From: Monodelphis domestica
Taxonomy: Eukaryota; Chordata; Mammalia; Didelphimorphia; Didelphidae
Assembly (NCBI RefSeq): GCF_027887165.1
Contig: NC_077227.1
Location: 440,251,895-440,315,894 of the forward strand
Length of the DNA stretch: 64,000 bases
Direction: 5' to 3'
Part shown: positions 12,259 to 22,508 of the stretch, in pieces
Position numbering within the stretch: position 1 is the stretch's first letter
Layout: each line of letters begins with the position of its first letter
The notes under the pieces: generated by a model
Told to the model about the DNA's origin: nothing
Databases searched by the model: none
Seen by the model: only the letters and a program-made list of their open reading frames with translations
Translations under genes and position numbers: made by a program

Positions 12259-13639
12259 AGAGGTGTCTTCCAATGGCCCCCATTGCAACAGGCAATTTCC
12301 AAGCATAGTTTAGTGGCCCCATTTTTATTTGAATTTGAGACCAGTGACTTAAGGTATTTCACCTTTCTGAGCTCATCTATAAAATGGGGAGAATAATAAC
12401 TGATTTCACCTCTCTCACTAGGAGACATTCTGACTTAAACGAGGTCATGGGATCAAAGATTTGGAGCTAGAAGAGATCTTAGAGGACTGTGAGTCTAATG
12501 CCCTCCTTGACAGAAGAAACTAAAGCTTAGAGAAGATGAGAGACCTGCCAAGGTCATATAGCTCACAAGTATTTGAGGTAAGATTTTAATATTGTTTTCC
12601 TGTCTACAAGTTTGTTTTCTTAACCAGTTCAGCAAACCACATCTCTAAATAATGTAAGTAAAATATTTTAGTCAGGAATGGTGATGCATATCTGCAGTTT
12701 TGGCTGTGGCGAAGAATAAAGGGCATAGGTTTCTTGACCTCAGGAATTCTGAACTAAAGTCAAGCCAAAACCAGGTTTGTTGCCAAATCCAGAACCAATA
12801 TGCTGATCCACCAGAAGGGAGGGAAAAAGGAATGGATGAGCACCAAGTTGCCTAAGGAGTGGAAAACAGGCTCTAGTCAGAGAAACAGAACAGGTAAAAG
12901 TTTCTGAGTAATCAGTTATTTATTAGACCCTAGGGTGACCTTTCACTTCCAACCTGGGGAAGGTAGAGAGACCTAATCTTCTAAAAACAAACAAATAAAT
13001 AAATGAATGAATAAATAAAAAGGCAAGTTAGTAAATAAATAAATGAATGAGTAATAAACTAAGAAATGAACAACCAAGAAATATACATATATGTGCATGT
13101 ATAAATGACAAAATAGAATGCTTTACAAATTTTAAAATACTACATAATTGTTAGTTGTTTTTGTCAACTTTATTGTTAGTATTATTGTTCCTTCCTACAA
13201 ACTACACTCTAGCCTACACCTTCCACTGGAACTAAAGGACCTTCCCCCAGGATCTTGGGCTTTGGTGAGCTTTAATTTTATCTACTGGTACCTAGTGTTC
13301 TACATCACTTCCCAGGCATCTCCATTCCCTACCTGGACTCTAAGAAAAACCTTTCTAACAAGTTTTTGTCTTTCCCTATCAGATTCTAAGTTCCTTGAAG
13401 GCACTGGATATTTTGCTTGCTTCTATTTGTATCCTTAGGGCTTAGAACATTGTGTAGAACATGGAAAATACTTAAAAAATACTTTTTCATTCTTTCCAAG
13501 TAGGGTAATTTCTTCTCTATTCACTCTATTCTAATTTCATCACTCTATTGCATAAACACACACACTCATATAGTCTACAGCTTGGTTGATATGTCTGGAT
13601 TTCCTATAGAGCTTAAGAGATTTACATTCCTAACCACCA
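12259..13639. other. Intergenic, simple and ancient repeats
   Basis: Holds a MIR-like core at about 12455-12600, an (AAAT/GAAT)n simple repeat at about 12985-13060 and an L2-like 3' fragment at about 13380-13500. A 96-codon ORF at 13148-13438 has no recognisable domain and overlaps the L2 fragment. Confidence 0.4.
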
Positions 13640-13645
13640 ATGCCT

Positions 13646-13890
13646 GGGCAGGTAGATGGGGCAGTGGATAGAGCACCAGACCTGAGATCAGAGAGACAGG
13701 AATTAAAATATAGCTTCAGACACTAGCTATATGATCTTAGGCAAGTCACTTAATCCAGTTTGCCTCAGTTTCTTCATCTTTAAAATGAGCTGGGGAAGGA
13801 AATGGGAAACCACTCTAATACCTCTTCCAAGAAAACTCCAAAGAGTCAAGATACAATTGAAATGACTGAAAAAGAAACCACCAGCAGCGT
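13646..13890 (+). mobile_element. Marsupial SINE of longer type, plus
   Basis: Head 'ggggcagtggatagagcacc', core 'gcaagtcacttaatccagtt', then 'aaatgggaaaccactctaat' and 'agtcaagatacaattgaaat'. Copies with the same tail occur at 51.94-52.19 kb. Confidence 0.8.
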
Positions 13891-13979
13891 CGAAATTCAG
13901 GTCTATTGTTGATGAATCCAATAAATTCTCAAAGATATTGTGACCTGAGCAGTATCACTACTTTCACAAAGGTTTTCTT

Positions 13980-13983
<4 letters not shown>

Positions 13984-14067
<84 letters not shown>
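13984..14067 (+). repeat. (CT)n microsatellite
   Basis: About 84 bases of nearly perfect CT dinucleotide. Confidence 0.97.
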
Positions 14068-14071
<4 letters not shown>

Positions 14072-15124
14072 ATTTGAAACACTTTGAAAAAAAATTTGTT
14101 CATCAGATAAAAGGAGAGGGGGAGAGAAAGCCCATTTTCTGATGATCTATTTCTTCAGGGCCAGGGAAAATGTAGAAGGAAGTGTAAGAGATTCTTTGTA
14201 GTTAGTTTGAAAGGCAGCATCTGGCAGAGGAAATGTTCCCTGGTAGGACAGCAGTGCAAATGCTTTTTGACAATTCTAATCAAGCAGAGTTCTCGTTAGC
14301 ATTCAAGATGGCCGTGATGATAAATTATAGGAATAATTTTGGTTCTTTGTCAAGAGTTGGATGATATCTGCTTGCAACACATCTGTACCCATGAATCCTG
14401 AATCACTGACTCAAGAACAGATACAGCAGCACAAAACTTCTGAATGTCCCTCATGCTCCTAAAACGACATGTTCAGGTCAACTGGAGGATAAATAAGAGA
14501 AACCAATGACATAGCACATTCAACTCCCAGTGCAGTCATAGGAGCAAGTAAACCTCACAGAGTCCTGCTGATTCTTTATAGAAAACTAATGAAGAGTGTG
14601 AACTTGGGCATGGAGTTATCTGTTTAGCAGTAGGGAAAGGCTACATTGAGTTCTCCACATGTCTTCTCTTAGACTCTGTTCTGACCAGTGGAACATATTT
14701 GTGACTTGAAAATAAGTAAAATATCTTGTAGTTATTATTGTTGTCCATCTTTTGTTTTTTGAAAAAGACTAATGACATCATGGCATAATGTTTCCGCTTT
14801 GGCTTAAGTAAGCCAGAATTACAGTCATCAGCCTTACCCTGCCTTCCAGAGTCATCAAAGTCTAGTGGCAAGACAAAAGTCAGGGCATCTGGCAATGGTC
14901 CAGGAAGTAGTGACATCTTTGATGTCTGACCTATGATGGTTGTAAACCTGTTCCCTATAATAGATTCATATATAAATAGACCAAATATTGTTTTCCTGCC
15001 TTAGTGATAGTAGTGTTCCTATTACGTAGGGAATCTATATTCCTTCTTGCTGGCCTTGGAGAACATATTTGTAAAACTGAATATGTACATATTAGCATAT
15101 GTGCACATATACACTTATGTTTAT
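14068..15124. other. Intergenic, no repeat recognised
   Basis: 14150-14640 is compositionally mixed and shows no repeat family I know, so it may be unique sequence. A 91-codon minus ORF (14641-14916) has no recognisable domain. Confidence 0.35.
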
Positions 15125-15232
15125 GGCACAGTCCTTTTCAAAGATACTGGAGTGGTTTACCATTTCCATCCTTAGTGGATTAAAGCAAACAGATGTTAAG
15201 TGACTTGCCCAGGGTCACACAGCTAGTGAGTC
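15125..15232 (-). mobile_element. SINE fragment, minus
   Basis: Contains 'gtggtttaccatttccatcc' and 'aagtgacttgcccagggtca' followed by 'cacagctagtgagtc', the reverse complement of a marsupial SINE core. Confidence 0.7.
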
Positions 15233-15423
15233 TCTGAGCCACTGACATATTTAGAGATATAGACATAGGTATAGGTAAATATTTACAGAATGTATAGACA
15301 CAGATGTGAACCTGTATGCACTAATATGTGTATGTATTTTTTAAAAGTGTTCTAAAAAAATCTTCATGTAGTTTTAAGCTTGTAAAATAAAAGAAAAAAT
15401 GCATTAAATTTTTTGGGATATTG

Positions 15424-15481
15424 TTATAAGGAACAGATAAGAAATGATGGTTTGGACAGATGCAGAGGCATGAGACCAACT
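15424..15481. repeat. 57-bp segment duplicated near ERV-2 gag
   Basis: From 'ttataaggaacagataagaa' through 'tgcagaggcatgagaccaac' the sequence matches 32888-32946 with about three mismatches. Homology stops abruptly on both sides. It lies about 140 bases beyond the stop codon of the RANBP1-like ORF. Confidence 0.85.
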
Positions 15482-15622
15482 TCTTGTTTCCAGTGTCTCC
15501 AAAGCTGAGAGTGGAACAGAACATTCCATTTCATATGCAAAGTTTCTTGGTCACTAACATCTCATTTTCAAAGGGTCTCCTTGGATCTCTTCCTTTCTGC
15601 TACTCGCCCAGCACGGTCTCAG

Positions 15623-16780
15623 TCACACTGTGTTACAAGAACGAGCACTGATTTTCTCTTGTTTTTTTAGTTCCCTTAGTTCCCTCTTGCATTCTTCGAA
15701 TTTTGCCTTAAACTCCTGGGCATTTTCTACATTCAGGAATCTGATGGCCAGCAGCTCTGGCTTTGGACTTTCATCAGCAAAGTCAGCATATGTGTTCCAA
15801 ACCCAAGCCCTGTCACTGCCTGCATTGGGCTTCAGCTCCATCAGCGGAGTTATATAGTGATTCGCACAAATCTTCAGAGTCTTGTCCCGTCTCATGAGGA
15901 GGCGAATTGTCCCTTTCTCCCTGTGTCTCAGGAGCTTCACATCACCTGTCCCTCGCTCTTTCCACTCTGGAAGGTCATTCTCAGAAGCAAATCGGAACAG
16001 CTTTGCTCGCATCTTAAGGAGCTCTTCTTCATCTTCCTCCAGGGTCTTAATCTCCTGATCAGGCAGAGAGTCGCTAGGCTCAAACTGGGTGTCAGGCTCA
16101 AACAGGGTGTCAGGCTCAAATTGGGGGTCAAGCTCAAAATGGGGGTCAGGCTCAAACTGAGGGTCAGGCTCAAACTGGGGGTCAGGCTCAAACTGGGGGT
16201 CAGGTTCAAACTGGGGGTCAGGCTCAAATTGGGGGTCAGGCTCAAACTGGGAGACAGGCTCAAACTGGGGGTCAGGCTCAAACTGGGGGTCAGGCTCAAA
16301 TTGGGAATACTGGTTGGTATTATCCAAGCTTTCGATGCTCGAAGCGTGTGACGGTTTTTCGGCAGCCTCCAGCAGATCGGGGTGGAGAGTGAGGGGGTGA
16401 AGCAGCCGCCGCAGCTTCAATGGCTGGTCCCAGTGACGTGAGGGAGAAGGGGAAGGCGAAGGCGAACCGGAAGGTGAAGATGAACGGGAAGTCGAAGACG
16501 AAGGCAAAGGTAGAAGCGAAGGCGAAGGGGAAGGCGAAGACGAAGGCATAGGTAGAAGCGAAGGCGAAGAGGAAGGCGAAGACGAAGGCAAAGGCAGCAG
16601 CATTTCTTCGTCCCAGTGCTGTGAAGGCGAACGAGAAGACGAAGATGAAGGCAAAGGCTGCAGTGATGGCTGGTCCAAATGAAGAGAAGGTGAAGGCGAA
16701 GGCGAAGACGAAGGTGTAAGGGAAGACGAAGGCGAAGGCGTAGGTGAAGACGTAGACGAAGGGGAAGGTGCTGGATTCAT
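15623..16780 (-). CDS. RANBP1-like: Intact intronless RANBP1-like protein, 385 aa
   Basis: Residues about 245-366 form a Ran-binding domain very close to RANBP1, the cytosolic partner of Ran-GTP that helps RanGAP hydrolyse it (family knowledge). Visible anchors are '[14 protein letters not shown]', '[13 protein letters not shown]', '[16 protein letters not shown]' and '[13 protein letters not shown]'. Residues 160-235 are a 13-unit array of QFEP plus two residues, a motif present once in normal RANBP1. Residues 1-135 are a Pro/Ser-rich extension with three HWD/HLD modules (34-38, 55-59, 116-120). Residues about 136-159 weakly match the usual RANBP1 N-terminus, but CTG stands where its ATG is expected. 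The C-terminus ends about 20 residues after the domain, so the family's usual acidic/NES tail is missing. The start is the first ATG after an in-frame TGA (16826-16828), with A at -3. No introns interrupt the sequence, so it is a retrocopy or captured cDNA. Expression is unproven. Confidence 0.85.
   Translation of the reverse strand: MNPAPSPSSTSSPTPSPSSSLTPSSSPSPSPSLHLDQPSLQPLPSSSSSRSPSQHWDEEMLLPLPSSSPSSSPSLLPMPSSSPSPSPSLLPLPSSSTSRSSSPSGSPSPSPSPSRHWDQPLKLRRLLHPLTLHPDLLEAAEKPSHASSIESLDNTNQYSQFEPDPQFEPDPQFEPVSQFEPDPQFEPDPQFEPDPQFEPDPQFEPDPQFEPDPHFELDPQFEPDTLFEPDTQFEPSDSLPDQEIKTLEEDEEELLKMRAKLFRFASENDLPEWKERGTGDVKLLRHREKGTIRLLMRRDKTLKICANHYITPLMELKPNAGSDRAWVWNTYADFADESPKPELLAIRFLNVENAQEFKAKFEECKRELRELKKQEKISARSCNTV
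16081..16314 (-). repeat. 13 x 18-bp tandem array coding QFEP units
   Basis: Thirteen contiguous 18-base units start at 16081 and every 18 bases to 16297 (plus-strand core 'caaactgggggtcaggct'). No unit has a length change, so the frame is kept throughout. Variants code mainly DP, with DT, VS and YS between successive QFEP cores; one unit has H for Q and one has L at its end. Because 18 is a multiple of 3, other frames are also open here, which creates false ORFs on both strands. Confidence 0.97.
16425..16775 (-). repeat. CpG-rich imperfect hexamer repeats coding Pro/Ser
   Basis: The plus strand is built of imperfect GAAGGC/GAAGAC/GAAGGG hexamers, giving Pro-Ser and Ser-Ser runs on the coding strand. 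Larger modules recur: 'QPLPSSS', 'LLPLPSSS', 'LLPMPSSS' and 'LLPLPSSS', each followed by a PS run, separated by HWD-type boxes. CpG is abundant, unlike in the flanking DNA. Confidence 0.85.
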
Positions 16781-17040
16781 CCTTGTGTGGCTCTGTCGCC
16801 TCCTTGCCCTGAGCTTTACCTCAGGTCAGTCCTGCCTCCCCCACTGTCCCCACCTGCCCCTTGACCCTGGCAAGCAGCGGGAAACACGCCCCCGCCCCTC
16901 CCACCCCTACGCATTCAAAACCGCTGCAACTTTATTGAGGCGCTGGTACTGTGAGTAGTGAACAAGTTATTGTTCTGCCCTGCCCCCTACTTTCCCTTAC
17001 TCTCCTCGCTCCTTACGTCTTCCGGCCCCCAAATTTTGCT
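16781..17040 (-). promoter_or_regulatory. CpG-rich promoter-like segment of the RANBP1-like ORF
   Basis: On the coding strand the segment holds an ETS-type CCGGAAG (17019-17025), a CRE-like GACGTAA just beside it (17013-17019), and a GC box GGGGCGGGG (about 16890-16898). GC and CpG content are far above the AT-rich DNA beyond 17041. A donor-like GAG/GTAAAG lies near 16817-16822, which could mean a spliced 5' leader. Function is inferred from motifs only. Confidence 0.5.
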
Positions 17041-17496
17041 AGACTTATAAACTATTACAGAAAAGAATCCTATAAAAACTATTGCAATGTATAAAACAGA
17101 AAACGGCAAAATAGAAAAAGTACAATAAACACAACATTGCATAAGCTTTTAAAACAAGCTCAAATCAATCCATCAAAATCTTACTTAATGTAAAATACAT
17201 TCAAACTTAAGATTATTACACAAAACTCAAAACTATTACATAGTGCTGTGCAATTGACCATCCTATCTAAGGAACTTAATCAGCATCAAATATTAATTAC
17301 ATACATAATTTCTACATATATACATGTAATAATACAATATTTACATAAATGCTACACACGTATTTATATACATATATACATACACTTTAATACAATTTTT
17401 CAACCCTATGATTCACTATTCACATATATTTACATATCTATTTACATATATGTGGAATGTGTAAGATGTAAATGTAGTATGTAAAATGTAATGTAT
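17041..17496 (-). other. C-poor (minus strand) DNA, probably the 3' part of ERV-2
   Basis: Read on the minus strand it is strongly poor in C, like 26629-27000 on the other side of ERV-1. If ERV-1 is removed, the two blocks join as one stretch of similar composition. No ORF of note and no named repeat. Confidence 0.4.
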
Positions 17497-17922
17497 TGAA
17501 ATGAGGTAAACTAAGTCATTGACCAGAAAACCTGTTTTTCCCTGGGGAAAGTAGAAATCAGAAATGAGATTTCCTGTGAATGTCAGTCAGCTCAGAACCA
17601 AAACAATATTACAGTCAGGATCCATGAGAAAATAACTCCCTTACTGCAGCCAGCCTAGGATAAGATATGCAATGGAATGTTCTGTACCCCAGGCCACTGA
17701 CCAATATAGTTTCTAGACCATAAGGTTTGCTTGCTCCATCAGAATTATGTTTCATAATGAACATTGTTTGCTTTGTATCTTGTACCCTATAAAAACTGCA
17801 TTGTAATTTCAATCTGGTGCAAATTTCATTATAGTTTGCCTTGGCCAGTAATAAATAAATATTAGTTCCATTAATTTGAACTTCTGGGTGTCCAGACTCA
17901 CTTTATGAAGTATACCACTTCA
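17497..17922 (+). repeat. ERV-1 5' LTR (426 bp)
   Basis: TG...CA ends. A TATA-like 'ccctataaaaactg' lies at about 17786 and 'aataaataaatatt' (polyadenylation signal) at about 17851. The end 'gactcactttatgaag' with 'ccacttca' is repeated at the 3' LTR. Confidence 0.93.
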
Positions 17923-17924
17923 GT

Positions 17925-17943
17925 TGGAGGCCCCCCAGTGAGA
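17925..17943 (+). other. ERV-1 primer-binding site, tRNA-Gln-like
   Basis: Two bases after the LTR comes 'tggaggccccccagtgaga'. It resembles the TGGAGG...GAGAT primer sites complementary to tRNA-Gln, with some mismatches. The tRNA assignment is tentative. Confidence 0.55.
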
Positions 17944-18642
17944 TCTCAAGACCCAGGAATGGGAGGTAGGACTTTGGAGAGGGTTTCTATGAGAGAGTGT
18001 ATGTGTGTGTGCTTGAGTCCGGGAGAGATCTTTGGGTTCACAGTATACAGCTGGGCAGGAGCCAGTGAAGGAGTCTTGAATCCTTATTCCCTTTGGGGGT
18101 ATTTCTGAATCCAGACTCTGAGAGTATTCAATCTCCATCTCCAGGGAGGGATTGGGTCAGAAATCTGAGGAAGCGAATGGTACCTTCTCCAGAGCCCACC
18201 CCTGGTTCTAGTATTTGAGATCCTGGACAAATTTTGATAAGCATTAGAACTATCTGTTCTGCTCTAGAGTTATGGTCTGGTTTTGCCTTAAGGTTCTGTT
18301 ACCCTGGAGTTCTGGCTTTGCTCTTAGAGTATTCTGAGAGTTAACTTCACTGGTTTTATTACCCAGGAATTCTAGTTTTGTTCTCATAGCTCCAAAGGTT
18401 CTGTATCCTAGAGTGCTGGTATTGCTCTAAGAGATCTATTTTGTTCCGGAGTCCTGTTCTGTTCTGGAAATCTGGATCCAGTAAATGCTGATGAGCTGAT
18501 GGATGTGGCATTAAGCGCATAACCCGGTTCCAAGTTGAGATGCCTCTTGGAACTTCAGGTCACAGTCAGGTTCAGGTGTATGAGTGTAAAATTAAATGTG
18601 TGTCTTGTGTATTTCTGTTGGGTCTTTGTGTGGTTTGTTATA

Positions 18643-20215
18643 ATGGGTCAGTCCTCATCATCATACTCTCAGACCCCACTAACATGCATCTCAGAAATTT
18701 TCAGCTGTTTAAGAAGGCAGCCGCTGATTATGGAATTCAAGTTTCCCCTGGTACACTCAGTACCTTGTGTGAATTTGAGTGGCCCACATTCAGGGTTGAA
18801 TGGCCCCTGGAAGGGGCCTACGCAGTCCAGAGAAGGTGTATGGAACACCAGGCCACCCTGATCAGATCCCCTACATTGATATTTGGATTGATTTGCTTAC
18901 TGACACCCCCAGGAAATTGAAAAAGTTTCCTTTCAGGGCCAAATTACTCTGTTAAAATGGAGGCTGCTCTGCTAGCCACCTTACCTTCCCAAAGAGAAAA
19001 GAGTAAATCTCTCCAAGAGGATAAGGGCACTCCAACTTCTCCTGTGTTCCAGGAAGACCCTGAGGAACCACCTCCTTATATTGTTAAGAAACCTATATCC
19101 CCTGCACCCTCCTCACCTTCCCCTATGCCCCCTTTCTCCACATTCCCTACCTCAGACCCTCTGCCATCCCCATTGATGCCCCTAACAGGCCCCTTTTACC
19201 ACCCTCTCCCAACAGGGACCCCTGCCATGATTAGCCAGTCCCATACAAGGCAGGGCACCCCCTACCATTGTACCCAGGGGCTAGGCCAGGCTAAAGGAAA
19301 AACAGCTGTTTCCTCTCAACTACCCTTAAGCCAGGTGGGACCTGGGATAGGTGAAAATTCACAGCCATTCTTGGTCTATGATCCTTTTACTTCCACAGTA
19401 TAATTAGAAGAGTCAGAATCCTCCCTTTTCTAAAAAACCTCAAGGTTTGATCTCTTTGTTTGACACTATTTTCTTTACTCACAGTCCCACTTGGGATGAT
19501 TGTCAGCAGCTTTTGCAGGCTCTGTTCACCTTTGAGGAGAGATAGAGGATCAAGAGGGAGGCTATAAAAACCATTTTGGCCACCCCACTGATGATTCGAA
19601 CCTCATAGAGATTGTTTTCCCATCTAACAGACCGGACTGGGATTTTAATTCTGAATATGGTAAGGAGGCTCTTGAACTTTGAACTTTATCGTCAGACTCT
19701 ACTGTGAGGACTCTGGGCAGCAGCCAGGAGGCCGATTAATTTATCCAAAGTAAGTGAGGTGGTCCAAGGGCCAGATGAGTTACCTTCAGCCTTTCTTGAA
19801 CACCTTATAGAGACTACACTCCTGTGGAACCTGAAGCTCCAGAGAATTGCAGGGAAGTCAATATTGCATTTGTGGCCCAATCTGCACCCAACATACATAG
19901 GAAGTTACAGAAACTGGATGGGTTTGAAGGGAAACTGCTATCAGAGCTAATGGAGATAGCCTAAAGGGTATTTAACAGCAGGGATGGGGCAGATGCCCTG
20001 CATACCAAGAAGGCAGCAAGGGCAGTTTTAGCAGCATTAACAGAAGAAAAGACTAATCAGCATTTTCAGAGATGGGAGGAAGGGAAAATAGGGAGGGGAA
20101 TAACAGAGACAGGGCCAGAGAGAGACAGAAAACTGCTACAGAGCTTATTGCAGGGAAAAGGGACACACTGGAAGAATGAGTGTTCCACAAGGTTGATTAT
20201 TCAGGGAGTTTCCCC
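18643..20215 (+). pseudogene. gag: ERV-1 gag (MA, p12-like, CA, NC remnant), broken
   Basis: An ATG at 18643 begins with MGQ, the usual myristoylation signal of gammaretroviral Gag, but a frameshift near 18700 moves the matrix region to another frame. The Pro-rich p12-like part (18957-19403, open for 148 codons) carries a PPPY late-budding motif at residues 38-41. Capsid follows from about 19410, recognisable by '[13 protein letters not shown]' and the block near 19760-19960. Stop codons and frame changes split it. The nucleocapsid is reduced: only the 'HWKNEC' end of a CCHC zinc knuckle is visible at about 20170, with the first cysteines gone. Confidence 0.88.
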
Positions 20216-20239
20216 CTAACTACTGGGCACTACTGGGCT

Positions 20240-20776
20240 GACAGGATGGGCTCAGCCAGCCCCTGGGAGCTCATGGTCAGGTTGAAGGTAGGGGGCAGAA
20301 TGGTGGACTTCCTTGTTGACACAGGGGCCACTTAGTCCACCTTATTCTCTGATCTCAGCCTGTACTCCCCTCCCCGGAACACCCTTATCCAGGGTGCCAG
20401 CAGCCACATTGGGTCTTACCCCTGGACTACATCACACACAGTAGACTTAAGAACTGGGACTGTGACCCACTCCTTCTTGGTGATGCTGAACTGTCCCTAC
20501 CCCTTCTGGGTCAGGACCTGTTGCATAAACTGAAAGCCACCATCTCATTTAAGGGGGGAGATACCAAACTTCACTGTGCAGACACACCCCAGACCCTCCT
20601 CCTGTCCTGCCCACTTTCAGAAGAGTATCTCCTATCCACCCAGGCCAGCCGACCCAGAATATCCCCACTTGCAGGAATTTCAAGCCAAAGTTCTAAGGGT
20701 GTGGACAGAATTCAGTCCCCCTGGCCTGGCCATATCCCACCTGCCCATGGTGGTACAGCATTTTAGCTCTGCCGTG
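20240..20776 (+). pseudogene. pro: ERV-1 protease remnant
   Basis: The aspartic protease active-site motif VDTGAT is encoded at 20315-20332, and the next codon is a TAG stop. Flap and C-terminal regions follow in shifting frames up to about 20776, where an LTR fragment interrupts the reading. Confidence 0.8.
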
Positions 20777-20890
20777 TGTAAAGGGTGAAATTATGGCTGA
20801 GACTGAATGTATAATTAATTTAGGTCGCCAAGGGTTTTATTTATAAAAATCCTAATGAAAAACCCAAATAATAAAATACCCAAGTCAACA
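20777..20890 (-). repeat. LTR fragment between protease and RT
   Basis: Starts 'tgtaaagggtgaaatta' and includes 'ttaatttaggtcgccaaggg', matching the U5/R ends of the LTR family seen at 22.5, 28.6 and 30.4 kb. Only about 110 bases are kept; the rest is missing. Confidence 0.65.
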
Positions 20891-22508
20891 GTACCCTATC
20901 ACTGCACAAGCCCAGGCTGGGAGCTCTTTCCATATAGAGGCTTTTGGAAGTGGGGGTCCTGCTGCCTTGCAGATCCCTCTGGAATGCTCCCTTGCTACCT
21001 GTATAAAAGCCCAGCACCACAGACTATGGACCGGCTCAGGACCTCAGGGAGATCAACAAGATAACTGAAACTGCCCACTGTGCCCAACCCTTAGGTGCTA
21101 CTGAGTCAGCTCCCTCCTAATCACACAGTTTACTCTGTCCTAGATCTCAAGAATTAATTCTTCTCAATCCCCTTGGCCCCCATCAACCACCAGATCTTTG
21201 ACTTTGAGGACCTGAGGGAAGGGAGGGGGAGAGTTAGATAGCCTGGGGGAATTTTCCCCAGGGATTCAAAAACAGCCCAAGCCTCTTTGGGGTAGCACTA
21301 GGGAGGGACTTGTCACCATTTGGAGAAAGCCATTCCAGTGTCACTCTGCTTCAATATGTGGATGATCTGCTTTTGACCACCCCCAGTGTAGAGACTTGTA
21401 AATTTGCTTACCCTGTAGTTACTGAAATTGCTGGGCCATGGGGCCTACAAAGTCTCAGCCAAGAAGGCACAGATCAGTACCGTCACTTATTTGGGTTATG
21501 TGCTGGAGGGGGGCCTGAGGAAGCTCTCCTGTGCACGGATCCAAGCAGTCCTTGATATCCCAGTGCCCAAAACCAAGAGGCAGATGAGGGAATTTTGGAG
21601 CACAGTGAGATACTGCAGACTTTGGATCCCTGGCTTTGCTGAGATCACCAAGCCTCTGTCCTGGGTTATGGCCAGCAACCTGAAAATCCTAGAGTGGATT
21701 GCGGAATGTCAATAGGCCTTTGATCAACTGAAATCCTCTTTGGTGAGTGCTCCTGCCCTTGGACTCCTGGACTTGTTGCCAGTGGGGCTGGCTGTGGGGG
21801 TGCTTATCCAAACCATTGGACCTTGGTGGAGGCCTATAGCCTATCTATCTAAGAAACTAGACCTGGTGGTGGCCTGGTAGCCCAACTGCCTCTGGGCTGT
21901 TGCTGCCATGGCCAACTTGGTCAAGGAAGCATCAAAGCTCACCTTTGGCCAGGATTTGATTTTGATGAACCCCACTCTGAGGAATCTTTGCCCTGCAGCT
22001 CTCTGTAAAGGTAGCTTTCTAATGCCCACATTATTCAATAATAGCAGTCTCTCCTGCTCAATTCCCCCACAGTCACTTTTTCAAAGACTAAAGACCTGAA
22101 CCCCACCACTCTCCTCTACGAGTCTGGCTGGGATGGAGTTATAACCCATGACTGTTTGCAAATCCTTACCTCCCTGACTAGCTTGTGGCCTGACCTGATT
22201 GATGTCCCCTTCCCCAATGCTGCCCATACCCTGTTTGTTGATGGGGGCAGTTTTGTGCAGGGTGGGGTGCATTATGCTGGAGCCCAGTAGTAGAGCCCCC
22301 TAAGGTTCTTTGGGCACAATCCCTAGGATATGGGACCTTGGTCCAATGAGCAGAACTGATTGCATTGACACAGGCATTGCATTGGGGGGTGGGGAAGTCT
22401 GTTAATATCTTCCCTGACAACCGCTATCCTTTTGCCAAGGCCCGTGTTCATGGGGCTCTGTGTCAGGAACAGGGGTTCCTTACCTCCAGGGGCAAAGACA
22501 TTAAGAAT
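20891..22508 (+). pseudogene. pol: ERV-1 reverse transcriptase and start of RNase H
   Basis: The RT N-terminus is recognisable across 20891-21070 in broken frames. The palm is shortened (sequence expected between about 21190 and 21290 is missing), but the catalytic YVDD is present at 21355-21366. The thumb and connection follow at 21428-21715 (95 codons open). RNase H starts around 22220 with a 'VDGGSF' block and is cut by the solo LTR at 22509. Confidence 0.88.

Noticed and set aside
16081-16314. Regular array considered as a CRISPR or satellite
   Set aside because: There are no spacers between units, the units are coding in frame, and the organism is a eukaryote.
15857-16351. Plus-strand ORF of 164 codons and a second minus-strand ORF of 120 codons over the RANBP1-like gene
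   Set aside because: Both are held open by the 18-bp repeat, which is a multiple of three in every frame. Only the 385-codon frame has a recognised domain.
15623-16780. Ordinary dead processed pseudogene of RANBP1
   Set aside because: There is no stop or frameshift in 385 codons, and the in-frame expansions and CpG-rich upstream segment do not fit simple decay. Death by lack of expression remains possible.
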